Of a stretch of 40,656 nucleotides of DNA, positions 33,854 through 40,656 are shown in pieces. A program made the position numbers and the translations under genes. Position 1 is the first letter of the stretch, and the number at the start of each line of letters is the position of its first letter. The DNA is taken from positions 1 to 40,656 of the forward strand of contig DUUJ01000127.1 in the NCBI GenBank assembly GCA_012841635.1. Direction: 5' to 3'. A model generated the notes under the pieces. That model searched no databases, had not been told where the DNA came from, and saw only the letters and a program-made list of their open reading frames with translations. The stretch comes from Clostridiales bacterium (GTDB lineage Bacteria > Bacillota > Clostridia > Oscillospirales > CAG-272).

Positions 33854-36163
33854 ATGAAAAAATATTACATGGTCGGCAACACTCATTTTGACCCCGTCTG
33901 GCTCTGGCGGTGGGACGAGGCTGCTGCGGCGGCGCGGGCGACATTCCGCGCGGCGCTTGAGCGGATGGAGGAAGACGACGGATTTATCTACTCATTTTCC
34001 TGTCCGCCGGTTTTTGAATGGGTCAGGCGGGCGGAACCGGAGCTGTTTGCCCGCATCGCTGCGCGGGTAAAAGAGGGCAGATGGGATCTCTGCGAGGGCT
34101 GGTGGCTGCAGCCCGACTGCTGCTCCGCTTCGGGAGAAAGCTATGTAAGGCAGGGGCTTTACGGACAGAAATATCTTTTTGAAAATTTCGGTCGCCGCAG
34201 CCGCAGCGCCTTCAATGTTGACAGCTTCGGTCACAGTGGAAACCTTCCGCAGATACTCAGAAAAAGCCGGATCGATTCCTATTGCTTCATGAGGCCGGAG
34301 GAGCGCCACTATCCGCTCGAAAACCGATTTTTTACCTGGCAGGGCATTGACGGTACCGAGATACCGACTTTCCGCGCGCAGGGAGCCTTCTTCAAAAGAG
34401 TCTCCGAAGCCGTCGCCGCTCAGCCCGACGAATCAGGAGACTCAATGATCATATACGGCGTCACCGACCACGGCGGAGCGCCGACAAAGTCGGTGATATC
34501 CGAGATAAATTCCCGCCCGGATACCGTCTTCTCGACCGTCGAAGGCTTCTTCGATTCGCAGCCGAAACCGGAATACACGGTAAAAGGCGAGCTTCTGACC
34601 GGCGATTTCGGCAACTACTCAAATCTGCAGGATGTAAAAAAGCTCAACCGCGAAGCGGAATATTCAGTCCTTAATGCCGAACGCGCCTCCCTTCTTGCCG
34701 GCGTTGACGCCCGCAAGGCGCTTGAAGGCTGCTGGCATGACATCCTTTTCAACACCTTCCATGATATATTGGGCGGCGCCAGCATAAAAGAAGCCTATTA
34801 CGACGCCCGCAACACCTACGGCCGGGCTATTCAGACATCGCAGGAAACGGCGCTGCTCAGCCTGCAGAAGATAACGGCGAAGATGAAAACGGCGGGAACG
34901 CCCGGGAAGGATGCCTGGAGCCTCGCGGTATGGAATCTCAACGGCAAATCGTTCAGCGGATATATCGAGGCCGAAGTACAGTGGGTGCACGAATTTGGCT
35001 GGTACGGCAAGGGCATCGCCGTTGAAGACGCCGACGGCTGCGCCTGTCCCTGCGCCGTTATCCGGGAAAAATCGGTCATCCCCGGTTTCCGGAGCAGATT
35101 TGTCTTCAAGGCGGAGATACCGCCGATGGGCTGCAAGACCTTCCGGGTGATACAGACAAACGAGGAACTTTGCCGCCTTGAAATCAATCCTTATGTCATC
35201 GAGACGGATCGGCTGAAGGTTGAATTTTCCCGCAGCGGCGGATTTATCGAAGCCGTTTATTCAAAAGAGACCGGCGAAAAACTTTCCGGTCGGATGTTTG
35301 CGCCGATAAGCCGCGTCGACGACGGCGACACCTGGTGCTTCAACATAAGCGGATACGGCGAAAAAACGCCGTTTGAATTCACCGGCTTTGAAATTGCCGA
35401 AGCGAATGAAATCCGGACCGTCATCAAAGGAAATTACCGCTTCCGCGACTCTCTGCTTGAGATGTATTATAAATTTTATGAACGCGAGAGCTATCTTGAC
35501 ATTTCTTATCGGGTCAACTGGAACGAAAAGCACCGCGCGTTCAAGCTTGAATGCGAAACGACTGAGAAGACCCTTTTCCCGGCGGTCCCTTACGGCTTTG
35601 TCGAGCGCGGAGAGAGAGCGGCGGATGTTCCGATGAGCGGCTGGATGAACGCGGGGAATACCGGCATCATCGCCGACGGAATTTTCTCTTATGATTTCAG
35701 CGGCGGTAAAATCGGGCTCACCGTCCTGCGCAGCCCGATTCACGGCGATCTTCGCATCGGGGAGCTGCCGCCCGCCGTCGATTACGATTTCCTTTCACAA
35801 GGTGTGAACGAAGGCAAACTCCGGCTGCTTTTCGGCAAAGCCGATCCGGAAAAAGCCGACGCTTTCATGAATCCTCCCGTTGTTATCGCCGAAAGCCCGC
35901 ATGACGGTGAGCTGCCTTCAACTTTAAGTTTCTTTTCAAAACAGGGAGAAGGCGTCAGCCTCGGCTGCCTCAAAAGATGCGAGTTCGACAATTCGGTTAT
36001 CCTCCGCTTCTGTGAATACCGGGGCAAAAACGCCGAGATAACCTTCTCGTTCGGCGGAAGTGAGCACCGGCTTTCCTTCTCACCGTTTGAAATCCGAACT
36101 TTGAAACTTGAAAACGGCGCCCTCAGCGAAATATACATGACCGAGGATGGTCCGTTGTTATAA
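33854..36163 (+). CDS. GH38 family alpha-mannosidase
   Basis: GH38 enzymes remove alpha-linked mannose from glycans using a zinc ion. The zinc ligands H11 and D13 are in GNTHFDPVWLWRW, the catalytic nucleophile is D123 in FNVDSFGHSGNLPQIL, and the further zinc-binding His is H303 in LLFNTFHD-like ILFNTFHDILGGASI. A GVTDHGG segment at 202-208 fits the acid/substrate loop. The alpha/beta barrel (1-270), helical bundle (about 270-360) and beta-rich C-terminal region follow in order. At 769 residues it is shorter than many bacterial family members. No signal peptide is visible, so it is cytoplasmic and probably acts on imported manno-oligosaccharides. It has its own promoter and stands alone, without a visible transporter. 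Confidence 0.93.
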   Translation: MKKYYMVGNTHFDPVWLWRWDEAAAAARATFRAALERMEEDDGFIYSFSCPPVFEWVRRAEPELFARIAARVKEGRWDLCEGWWLQPDCCSASGESYVRQGLYGQKYLFENFGRRSRSAFNVDSFGHSGNLPQILRKSRIDSYCFMRPEERHYPLENRFFTWQGIDGTEIPTFRAQGAFFKRVSEAVAAQPDESGDSMIIYGVTDHGGAPTKSVISEINSRPDTVFSTVEGFFDSQPKPEYTVKGELLTGDFGNYSNLQDVKKLNREAEYSVLNAERASLLAGVDARKALEGCWHDILFNTFHDILGGASIKEAYYDARNTYGRAIQTSQETALLSLQKITAKMKTAGTPGKDAWSLAVWNLNGKSFSGYIEAEVQWVHEFGWYGKGIAVEDADGCACPCAVIREKSVIPGFRSRFVFKAEIPPMGCKTFRVIQTNEELCRLEINPYVIETDRLKVEFSRSGGFIEAVYSKETGEKLSGRMFAPISRVDDGDTWCFNISGYGEKTPFEFTGFEIAEANEIRTVIKGNYRFRDSLLEMYYKFYERESYLDISYRVNWNEKHRAFKLECETTEKTLFPAVPYGFVERGERAADVPMSGWMNAGNTGIIADGIFSYDFSGGKIGLTVLRSPIHGDLRIGELPPAVDYDFLSQGVNEGKLRLLFGKADPEKADAFMNPPVVIAESPHDGELPSTLSFFSKQGEGVSLGCLKRCEFDNSVILRFCEYRGKNAEITFSFGGSEHRLSFSPFEIRTLKLENGALSEIYMTEDGPLL

Positions 36164-36253
36164 ATTTGGCTAAAATGTTATAATTGTTGCTTCTTTGTGT
36201 AAAAGGGATGTAAAAGTTTACCATTTGTTATTTTATTATGCAATATTTTGTCA

Positions 36254-36282
36254 TTGAACATGAGAACATACTGTGCTATAAT
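36254..36282 (+). promoter_or_regulatory. Sigma-A promoter of the discoidin-like lipoprotein gene
   Basis: TTGAAC (36254-36259) and TATAAT (36277-36282) with a 17-base spacer. A second candidate pair is TTGTTA (36155-36160) and TATAAT (36179-36184) with 18 bases; the closer one is better. Confidence 0.85.
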
Positions 36283-36411
36283 TATAAATGTAACATGGCG
36301 TCATATGTGTATTTGCGCGGCATCAACCCGCAGATTATACGCAGCCATGCGAGATTAACTGTAAGCCGCGTCCTTTATCGGCGCCGCTTAAAATTTTTAA
36401 GGAGATCCAAC
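36283..36411 (+). promoter_or_regulatory. Structured 5' leader of the lipoprotein gene
   Basis: About 120 transcribed bases lie before the ATG at 36412. CGCGGC (36316-36321) can pair with GCCGCG (36365-36370) enclosing a small CGCA/TGCG hairpin. AAGGAG lies 7 bases before the ATG. An alternative in-frame start at 36238 was rejected because it falls inside the promoter. No known leader recognised. Confidence 0.35.
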
Positions 36412-37095
<684 letters not shown>

Positions 37096-37156
37096 TATTT
37101 CAGACAAATAAGCCTGAAATAAAAACGGCAAGTAAAACCTAAATTAAAAACAGAAA

Positions 37157-37197
37157 AGCCCGACAGCGGATTTCCGCCGGTCGGGCTCTTTCCTTTT
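37157..37197 (+). terminator. Rho-independent terminator after the lipoprotein gene
   Basis: An 8-bp stem AGCCCGAC/GTCGGGCT (37157-37164 with 37080-equivalent arm at 37180-37187) encloses a nested GCGG/CCGC stem and is followed by a T-rich run to 37197. Confidence 0.85.
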
Positions 37198-37208
37198 TCC
37201 GCATTTAC

Positions 37209-37237
37209 TTGACAAAAACTCGCTTTTGGGGTATACT
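37209..37237 (+). promoter_or_regulatory. Sigma-A promoter of the zinc alcohol dehydrogenase gene
   Basis: TTGACA (37209-37214) and TATACT (37232-37237) with a 17-base spacer, 65 bases before ATG 37303. Confidence 0.88.
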
Positions 37238-37302
37238 ATACTTAAGTAAAAGATATTCGTTTTGCGGCGTAAAGCCGCTGAAAAAACACAAAAGAGGTAT
37301 TT

Positions 37303-38409
37303 ATGAAAAAGAATAAAGCGACGGCTGCCGTTTTTGTCGGGGCGAACAAGCCGTTTGAACTCCGGGAATATCCGATAACCGATCTGCCGGAGGGCTATGC
37401 CTGGCTTTCGCTGCTTGCCAGCGGCGTCTGCGGAACCGACCTGCATATTCATTCGGGAAATCTGGGCTGCGGAACTCCCGCGATCATAGGGCATGAGTTT
37501 ATCGGAAAGATCGAGCGCATAAAGGACGGCGCCGTCGGCGGCGACGGAAATCCGCTGAAAGAGGGAGACAACGCCCTCTGCTATATCGCCTGCGCCTGCG
37601 GAAAATGCAAACTCTGCTGTGAGGAAGACGACGCCAACTGCGTGAACATGACCGCCACCAACGGCGGCAATCCGGACGAAGCCCCACATTTCTGGGGCGG
37701 CTTTGCCGGGTATAACTATCAGCCGATAAAGAATTTGGCGAAGATACCCGCCGAGATCGACCCGGTTGCGGCATCCCTCTTTGCCTGCGCCGGTCCTACG
37801 GGGTTACACGCCTTCCGCCTCGCCCGCCGCGCGGGAGTTGACCCGGCTTCCGCCGACTGCGCCGTCGTTCAGGGCGCCGGACCCGTCGGACTCTTCGCCG
37901 TCTGGTATCTGGCTTCGCTCGGAATAAAGCGGGTAGTATGCGTCACCGGTTCGGCAAATCCCGAAAAGATCGCCGCGGCGAAAGCTTTTGGCGCAACAGA
38001 CGTGCTGGCGCTTGCCGAACTCGGCGAAGACGGCGTCGCCGACGCCATTTCCGACATGACCGGCGGTCTTGGCGCCGATCTTTGTTATGAAGGTTCCGGC
38101 AGCCGCTCGGCGGTTCCGTTCGGAATGAGAATACTCCGCAACCGCGGCGTATATCTGGTGCCGGGACAGTATTCCGACCAGGGGAAAGTTGAAATAAGCC
38201 CCGAGCTTATCACCTTTAAAGCCCTCCGCATTATCGGCTCCTCCCAATACAGTATGAACGACATCGCCGATTATCTGACTTTCCTTAAAGAGAACAAAGA
38301 TATGCTTCCCAAAATGCGCTCTATCCTGTCGACCTATCCCGTCTCCGATATAAACAAAGCGTTCGAAGACGCATACAAGGGGCGCAACATTAAAACCATT
38401 CTGGTGTAA
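37303..38409 (+). CDS. Zinc-binding medium-chain alcohol/polyol dehydrogenase
   Basis: The 368-residue protein is a medium-chain dehydrogenase. The catalytic zinc site has C43 (GVCGTDLHIHSG) and H64-E65 (IIGHEF); a cysteine group at 97-113 (CACGKCKLCC...C) supplies the structural zinc. The NAD-binding fold is QGAGPVGLFAVWYL, followed by FGATDVLAL. Relatives oxidise alcohols, sorbitol, threonine or similar; which one cannot be read here. The C-terminal end is normal (FEDAYKGRNIKTILV). A strong promoter precedes the ATG at 37303 and the gene is monocistronic, converging on trpB2 and ending at the shared bidirectional terminator. Confidence 0.9.
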   Translation: MKKNKATAAVFVGANKPFELREYPITDLPEGYAWLSLLASGVCGTDLHIHSGNLGCGTPAIIGHEFIGKIERIKDGAVGGDGNPLKEGDNALCYIACACGKCKLCCEEDDANCVNMTATNGGNPDEAPHFWGGFAGYNYQPIKNLAKIPAEIDPVAASLFACAGPTGLHAFRLARRAGVDPASADCAVVQGAGPVGLFAVWYLASLGIKRVVCVTGSANPEKIAAAKAFGATDVLALAELGEDGVADAISDMTGGLGADLCYEGSGSRSAVPFGMRILRNRGVYLVPGQYSDQGKVEISPELITFKALRIIGSSQYSMNDIADYLTFLKENKDMLPKMRSILSTYPVSDINKAFEDAYKGRNIKTILV

Positions 38410-38435
38410 GGTTTAACCGCTTTTCGAAGGCAACA

Positions 38436-38488
38436 AAAAACTGCGGAGAAGGAATTTTTGATAGATTCCTTCTCCGCTTTGTTTTTAT
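38436..38488. terminator. Bidirectional terminator between the dehydrogenase and trpB2
   Basis: A perfect 13-bp stem (38443-38455 with 38465-38477, 9-base loop) is flanked by A-rich sequence on the left and T-rich on the right, giving U-tracts in both directions. Confidence 0.92.
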
Positions 38489-38490
38489 CT

Positions 38491-39855
38491 TTATTCTATC
38501 TTCGGCAGCAGATCGAAGCTTGCCTGCAGGTCTTCGTCGGTCGGGATGTAGTCGCTCATCAGGTTGTCGTGATATTTCTCATATGCTACCATATCGAAGT
38601 AGCCGGTTCCGGTGAGGCCGAAGACGATGGTTTTCTCTTCGCCGGTCTCGCGGCATCTGACGGCCTCGTCGATCGCGGCGCAGATCGCGTGCGCTGATTC
38701 CGGCGCGGGGAGAATCCCTTCGGTTTTGGCGAATTGTTCGGCGGCTTCGAATACGCGGGTCTGGGGCACAGATACCGCCTCCATGTATCCGTCGTGATAA
38801 AGCCTTGAAAGGATGGGGCTCATGCCGTGATATCTGAGTCCTCCGGCGTGGTTCGGCGCCGGGATGAATCCGCTGCCGAGGGTATACATTTTCGCGAGCG
38901 GCGTAACTTTACCGGTGTCACAGAAATCGTAGACGAATTTTCCGCGGGTAAGGGAGGGGCAGGAAGCCGGCTCAACTGCGATGATGCGGTAATCCCTCTC
39001 GCCGCGCAGCTTTTCTCCCATGAACGGAGAGATAAGTCCGCCCAGATTTGATCCGCCGCCGGCGCAGCCGATGATGATATCGGGTACTATCTCGTATTTA
39101 TCAAGCGCGGCCTTGGTCTCAAGCCCGATGATTGACTGATGCAGCAGCACCATGTTCAGCACCGAACCTAAGACATAGCGGTAGCCTTCGGTGGATGCGG
39201 CGACTTCGATCGCCTCGGAGATTGCGCAGCCGAGAGAGCCGGTAGTGCCGGGATGCTCCGCGAGGATTTTGCGTCCGATTTCCGTCGTATCTGACGGGGA
39301 CGGAGTTACCGACGCGCCGTAAACACGCATTACTTCGCGGCGGAACGGCTTCTGCTCATATGACACCTTGACCATGTAAACCTTGCAGTCGAGTCCGAAG
39401 TATGCGCAGGCCATTGAGAGCGCGGTTCCCCATTGACCGGCTCCGGTCTCCGTCGTAACGCCGCGAAGCCCCTGCTTTTTGGCGTAATAGGCCTGGGCGA
39501 TTGCGGAATTGAGCTTGTGGCTGCCGCTGGTATTGTTGCCCTCGAATTTGTAGTAGATCTTCGCCTTTGTGCCGAGTTTCTTTTCGAGATTAAAGGCGCG
39601 CATCAGCGGAGAGGGGCGGTAGGTCATGAAATAATCCCGCACTTCGTCGGGTATCGGGATAAAGCGGGTGTCGTTGTCGAGCTCCTGCGCTACCAATTCC
39701 TCACAGAATATCGGGTGGAGAGCTTCCGCCTCGAGAGGTTTGCGCGTTCCGGGATTCAGAAACGGTTCCGGCTTGATTTTCATGTCGGCGCGGACATTAT
39801 ACCAGGTTTTCGGGATCTCGTTTTCGCTTAAATAGATTTTGTAAGGGATATGCAT
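38491..39855 (-). CDS. trpB: TrpB2-type tryptophan synthase beta chain
   Basis: TrpB joins indole and serine to form tryptophan with pyridoxal phosphate. The 454-residue protein is of the TrpB2 (longer) type: FEGNNTSGSHKLNSA with the PLP lysine K114, then TETGAGQWG and CAGGGSNLGG for the phosphate. TrpB2 enzymes typically act without TrpA, and no trpA or other trp genes are seen here. I chose ATG 39855 because AAAGGAG lies 8 bases upstream; the open frame continues 35 codons into the T-box terminator and is not translated there. It is under a T-box with Trp specifier (39895-40206), which supports the function. It ends at the bidirectional terminator. Confidence 0.93.
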   Translation of the reverse strand: MHIPYKIYLSENEIPKTWYNVRADMKIKPEPFLNPGTRKPLEAEALHPIFCEELVAQELDNDTRFIPIPDEVRDYFMTYRPSPLMRAFNLEKKLGTKAKIYYKFEGNNTSGSHKLNSAIAQAYYAKKQGLRGVTTETGAGQWGTALSMACAYFGLDCKVYMVKVSYEQKPFRREVMRVYGASVTPSPSDTTEIGRKILAEHPGTTGSLGCAISEAIEVAASTEGYRYVLGSVLNMVLLHQSIIGLETKAALDKYEIVPDIIIGCAGGGSNLGGLISPFMGEKLRGERDYRIIAVEPASCPSLTRGKFVYDFCDTGKVTPLAKMYTLGSGFIPAPNHAGGLRYHGMSPILSRLYHDGYMEAVSVPQTRVFEAAEQFAKTEGILPAPESAHAICAAIDEAVRCRETGEEKTIVFGLTGTGYFDMVAYEKYHDNLMSDYIPTDEDLQASFDLLPKIE

Positions 39856-39894
39856 TGTTCTGTCTCCTTTCGGGAATCTGGGTTGTGGGGGGGA

Positions 39895-40206
39895 CAAAAC
39901 AAAAAGTCCTGTCCCGGCTTTTAATTCGCTGGGACAGGACGTTAATTCCTGCGGTGCCACCCGGCTTGGCGCTTCGCGCCCGCTTTCAGGTCATCGGCAT
40001 GTGCCTTGCACATGGTTAATGACCGCCGTTTGTTTACGGAGTCGGCTTGGTGTATCTCCGTCTCATCTACTCGAAAATCGGTTTTGCCGATTCACATTCG
40101 AATTGCCCTCGGAAGCCCATTCGGCCGGGTCTTTCCGCCGCGATCTCACTGTCCGCGGCTCTCTTTGGGAAAAATTGTCCTGCGTACTATTTCTTCCTCA
40201 TCGGTT
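39895..40206 (-). ncRNA. T-box riboswitch, Trp (UGG) specifier, upstream of trpB2
   Basis: On the minus strand the leader contains the elements of a T-box. There is a Stem I with a 5' AGTA segment and an AGAGAG...GTGAGA internal motif, then the specifier GAA-UGG at 40117-40122 just before the closing strand CTTCC. The conserved T-box sequence GGGTGGCACCGC is at 39951-39962, with the UGGC that pairs with uncharged tRNA. A terminator follows at 39906-39940. Uncharged tRNA-Trp should stabilise the antiterminator and turn on trpB2. UGG is the only Trp codon, so the specificity is quite clear. Confidence 0.94.
39896..39940 (-). terminator. T-box regulated terminator before trpB2
   Basis: On the minus strand a perfect 10-bp stem (39931-39940 with 39906-39915, 15-base loop) is followed by TTTTTGTTTTG. 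The left arm is contiguous with the T-box antiterminator bases, as expected for mutually exclusive folds. Confidence 0.93.
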
Positions 40207-40212
40207 TAGAAG

Positions 40213-40241
40213 ATTATATCACTAAAGTCGAAAAAAATCAA
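40213..40241 (-). promoter_or_regulatory. Sigma-A promoter of the T-box/trpB2 unit
   Basis: On the minus strand, TTGATT (40236-40241) and TATAAT (40213-40218) with a 17-base spacer, immediately upstream of the T-box leader. Confidence 0.85.
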
Positions 40242-40275
40242 TAGCGAATTTTTGAAGTAACAAAAACGTTACAAA

Positions 40276-40656
40276 TCAGCCGGGGACAGCGGTTGTGACA
40301 TCGGCTGCGGTATCGGAAGAATCCTGAACCGGCGCCAAAACGGCGGGGGCTGTATTGCTGTCGGCAACAAAACCCGCAAATTTCTGCGATATCGCGTTCA
40401 GATTCACCGCGGCGAGAATCGTCAGTCCGACAAGAATAAGCAGGACTGCGGCGCGGATAATCCAGACGATATAGCGCTTTTTTATCAGCGGTTCATAATC
40501 CGGCTTGCTTTCCCGCTCGCGTATCACGTCGGCAGCGATAAACAGCGCGGTGTCGACGATTGCTTCGCCTATAAAGACAATGCCGATAAGGTAAACGTTT
40601 GACATCGTTTCGCCGGGGATTATGATAAGCAGTATCCCGACGGCGAGGGAGAAATA
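40276..40656 (-). CDS. DUF308/HdeD-like membrane protein, 3' part (5' truncated by the window edge)
   Basis: The minus-strand frame remains open to the right edge, so the real start lies outside; 126 residues are visible. The visible part begins with SLAVGILLIIIPGETMSNVYLIGIVFIGEAIVDTALFI, which resembles the repeat of DUF308/HdeD-like membrane proteins (G-I-L-L-I-x-x-P followed by a second hydrophobic helix). A basic loop (RERESKPDYEPLIKKRY) and another hydrophobic segment (WIIRAAVLLILVGLTILAAV) follow, then a polar Ala/Thr/Asp-rich tail of about 45 residues. An internal ATG at 40605 is a poor start because hydrophobic sequence continues upstream. Function is unknown. It ends 35 bases before the trpB2 promoter with no strong terminator. 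Confidence 0.6.
   Translation of the reverse strand, partial: YFSLAVGILLIIIPGETMSNVYLIGIVFIGEAIVDTALFIAADVIRERESKPDYEPLIKKRYIVWIIRAAVLLILVGLTILAAVNLNAISQKFAGFVADSNTAPAVLAPVQDSSDTAADVTTAVPG

Noticed and set aside
36238..36411. N-terminal extension of the lipoprotein reading frame
   Set aside because: It would start before the promoter -10 box and would hide the signal peptide; the ATG at 36412 has AAGGAG 7 bases upstream.
39856..39960. Longer start for trpB2
   Set aside because: The extension would be encoded by the T-box terminator itself; the ATG at 39855 has a good ribosome site and the normal TrpB2 start.

Overview
The window looks like chromosomal DNA from an uncultivated gut-type Clostridia bacterium (Firmicutes/Bacillota; an Oscillospirales or Christensenellales-like lineage is my inference). 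Support comes from the gene order nadD-yqeK-LCP-rsfS-leuS and rnc-(radical SAM)-smc-ftsY, the folate-dependent tRNA methylase TrmFO, the infC-rpmI-rplT operon behind an L20-type leader, a T-box riboswitch, and near-consensus sigma-A promoters that all have a 17-base spacer. No rRNA, tRNA, CRISPR array, insertion sequence, phage gene or integrase was recognised.

Layout. Positions 1-7.8 kb hold a carbohydrate-type locus. It has the tail of a Gfo/Idh/MocA (GH109-like) oxidoreductase, then a leftward operon (UroD-like protein, then a DUF5107-TPR protein) divergent from a rightward pair (Gfo/Idh/MocA oxidoreductase, then a putative TIM-barrel hydrolase of unknown family). From 7.9 to 30.3 kb almost everything runs leftward as housekeeping genes. 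In transcription order these are infC-rpmI-rplT with a terminator, then trmH-like, dprA, topA, trmFO, plsX, rnc, radical SAM, smc, ftsY, rdgB, yhbY, nadD, yqeK, LCP, rsfS, leuS and finally rpsU with its own promoter. Many of these genes overlap by a few bases, some by ATGA, indicating translational coupling. The usual acpP between plsX and rnc is absent.

From 30.7 to 38.4 kb genes run rightward: a NrdG-like activase, a three-TM protein and rlmH form one cluster, followed by a WG-repeat membrane-anchored protein, a GH38 alpha-mannosidase, a discoidin-like lipoprotein with a Pro-Glu repeat, and a zinc alcohol dehydrogenase. At the right end a leftward TrpB2-type tryptophan synthase beta chain lies behind a T-box leader with a UGG (Trp) specifier, followed by the 3' part of a DUF308/HdeD-like membrane protein.

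The genes together cover translation (leuS, rpsU, infC, rpmI, rplT, rsfS, rlmH, trmH-like, trmFO, yhbY), chromosome maintenance (smc, topA, dprA), secretion and envelope (ftsY, plsX, LCP), nucleotide and NAD metabolism (rdgB, nadD, yqeK), glycan use, and tRNA-Trp-sensing tryptophan supply. The most interesting items are the UroD/DUF5107/Gfo-Idh/unknown-hydrolase locus, the Trp T-box on a lone trpB2, the AUC start of infC behind its attenuator, the missing acpP, an altered RlmH C-terminus, and two uncharacterised structured leaders. I saw no clear defence or mobile system.
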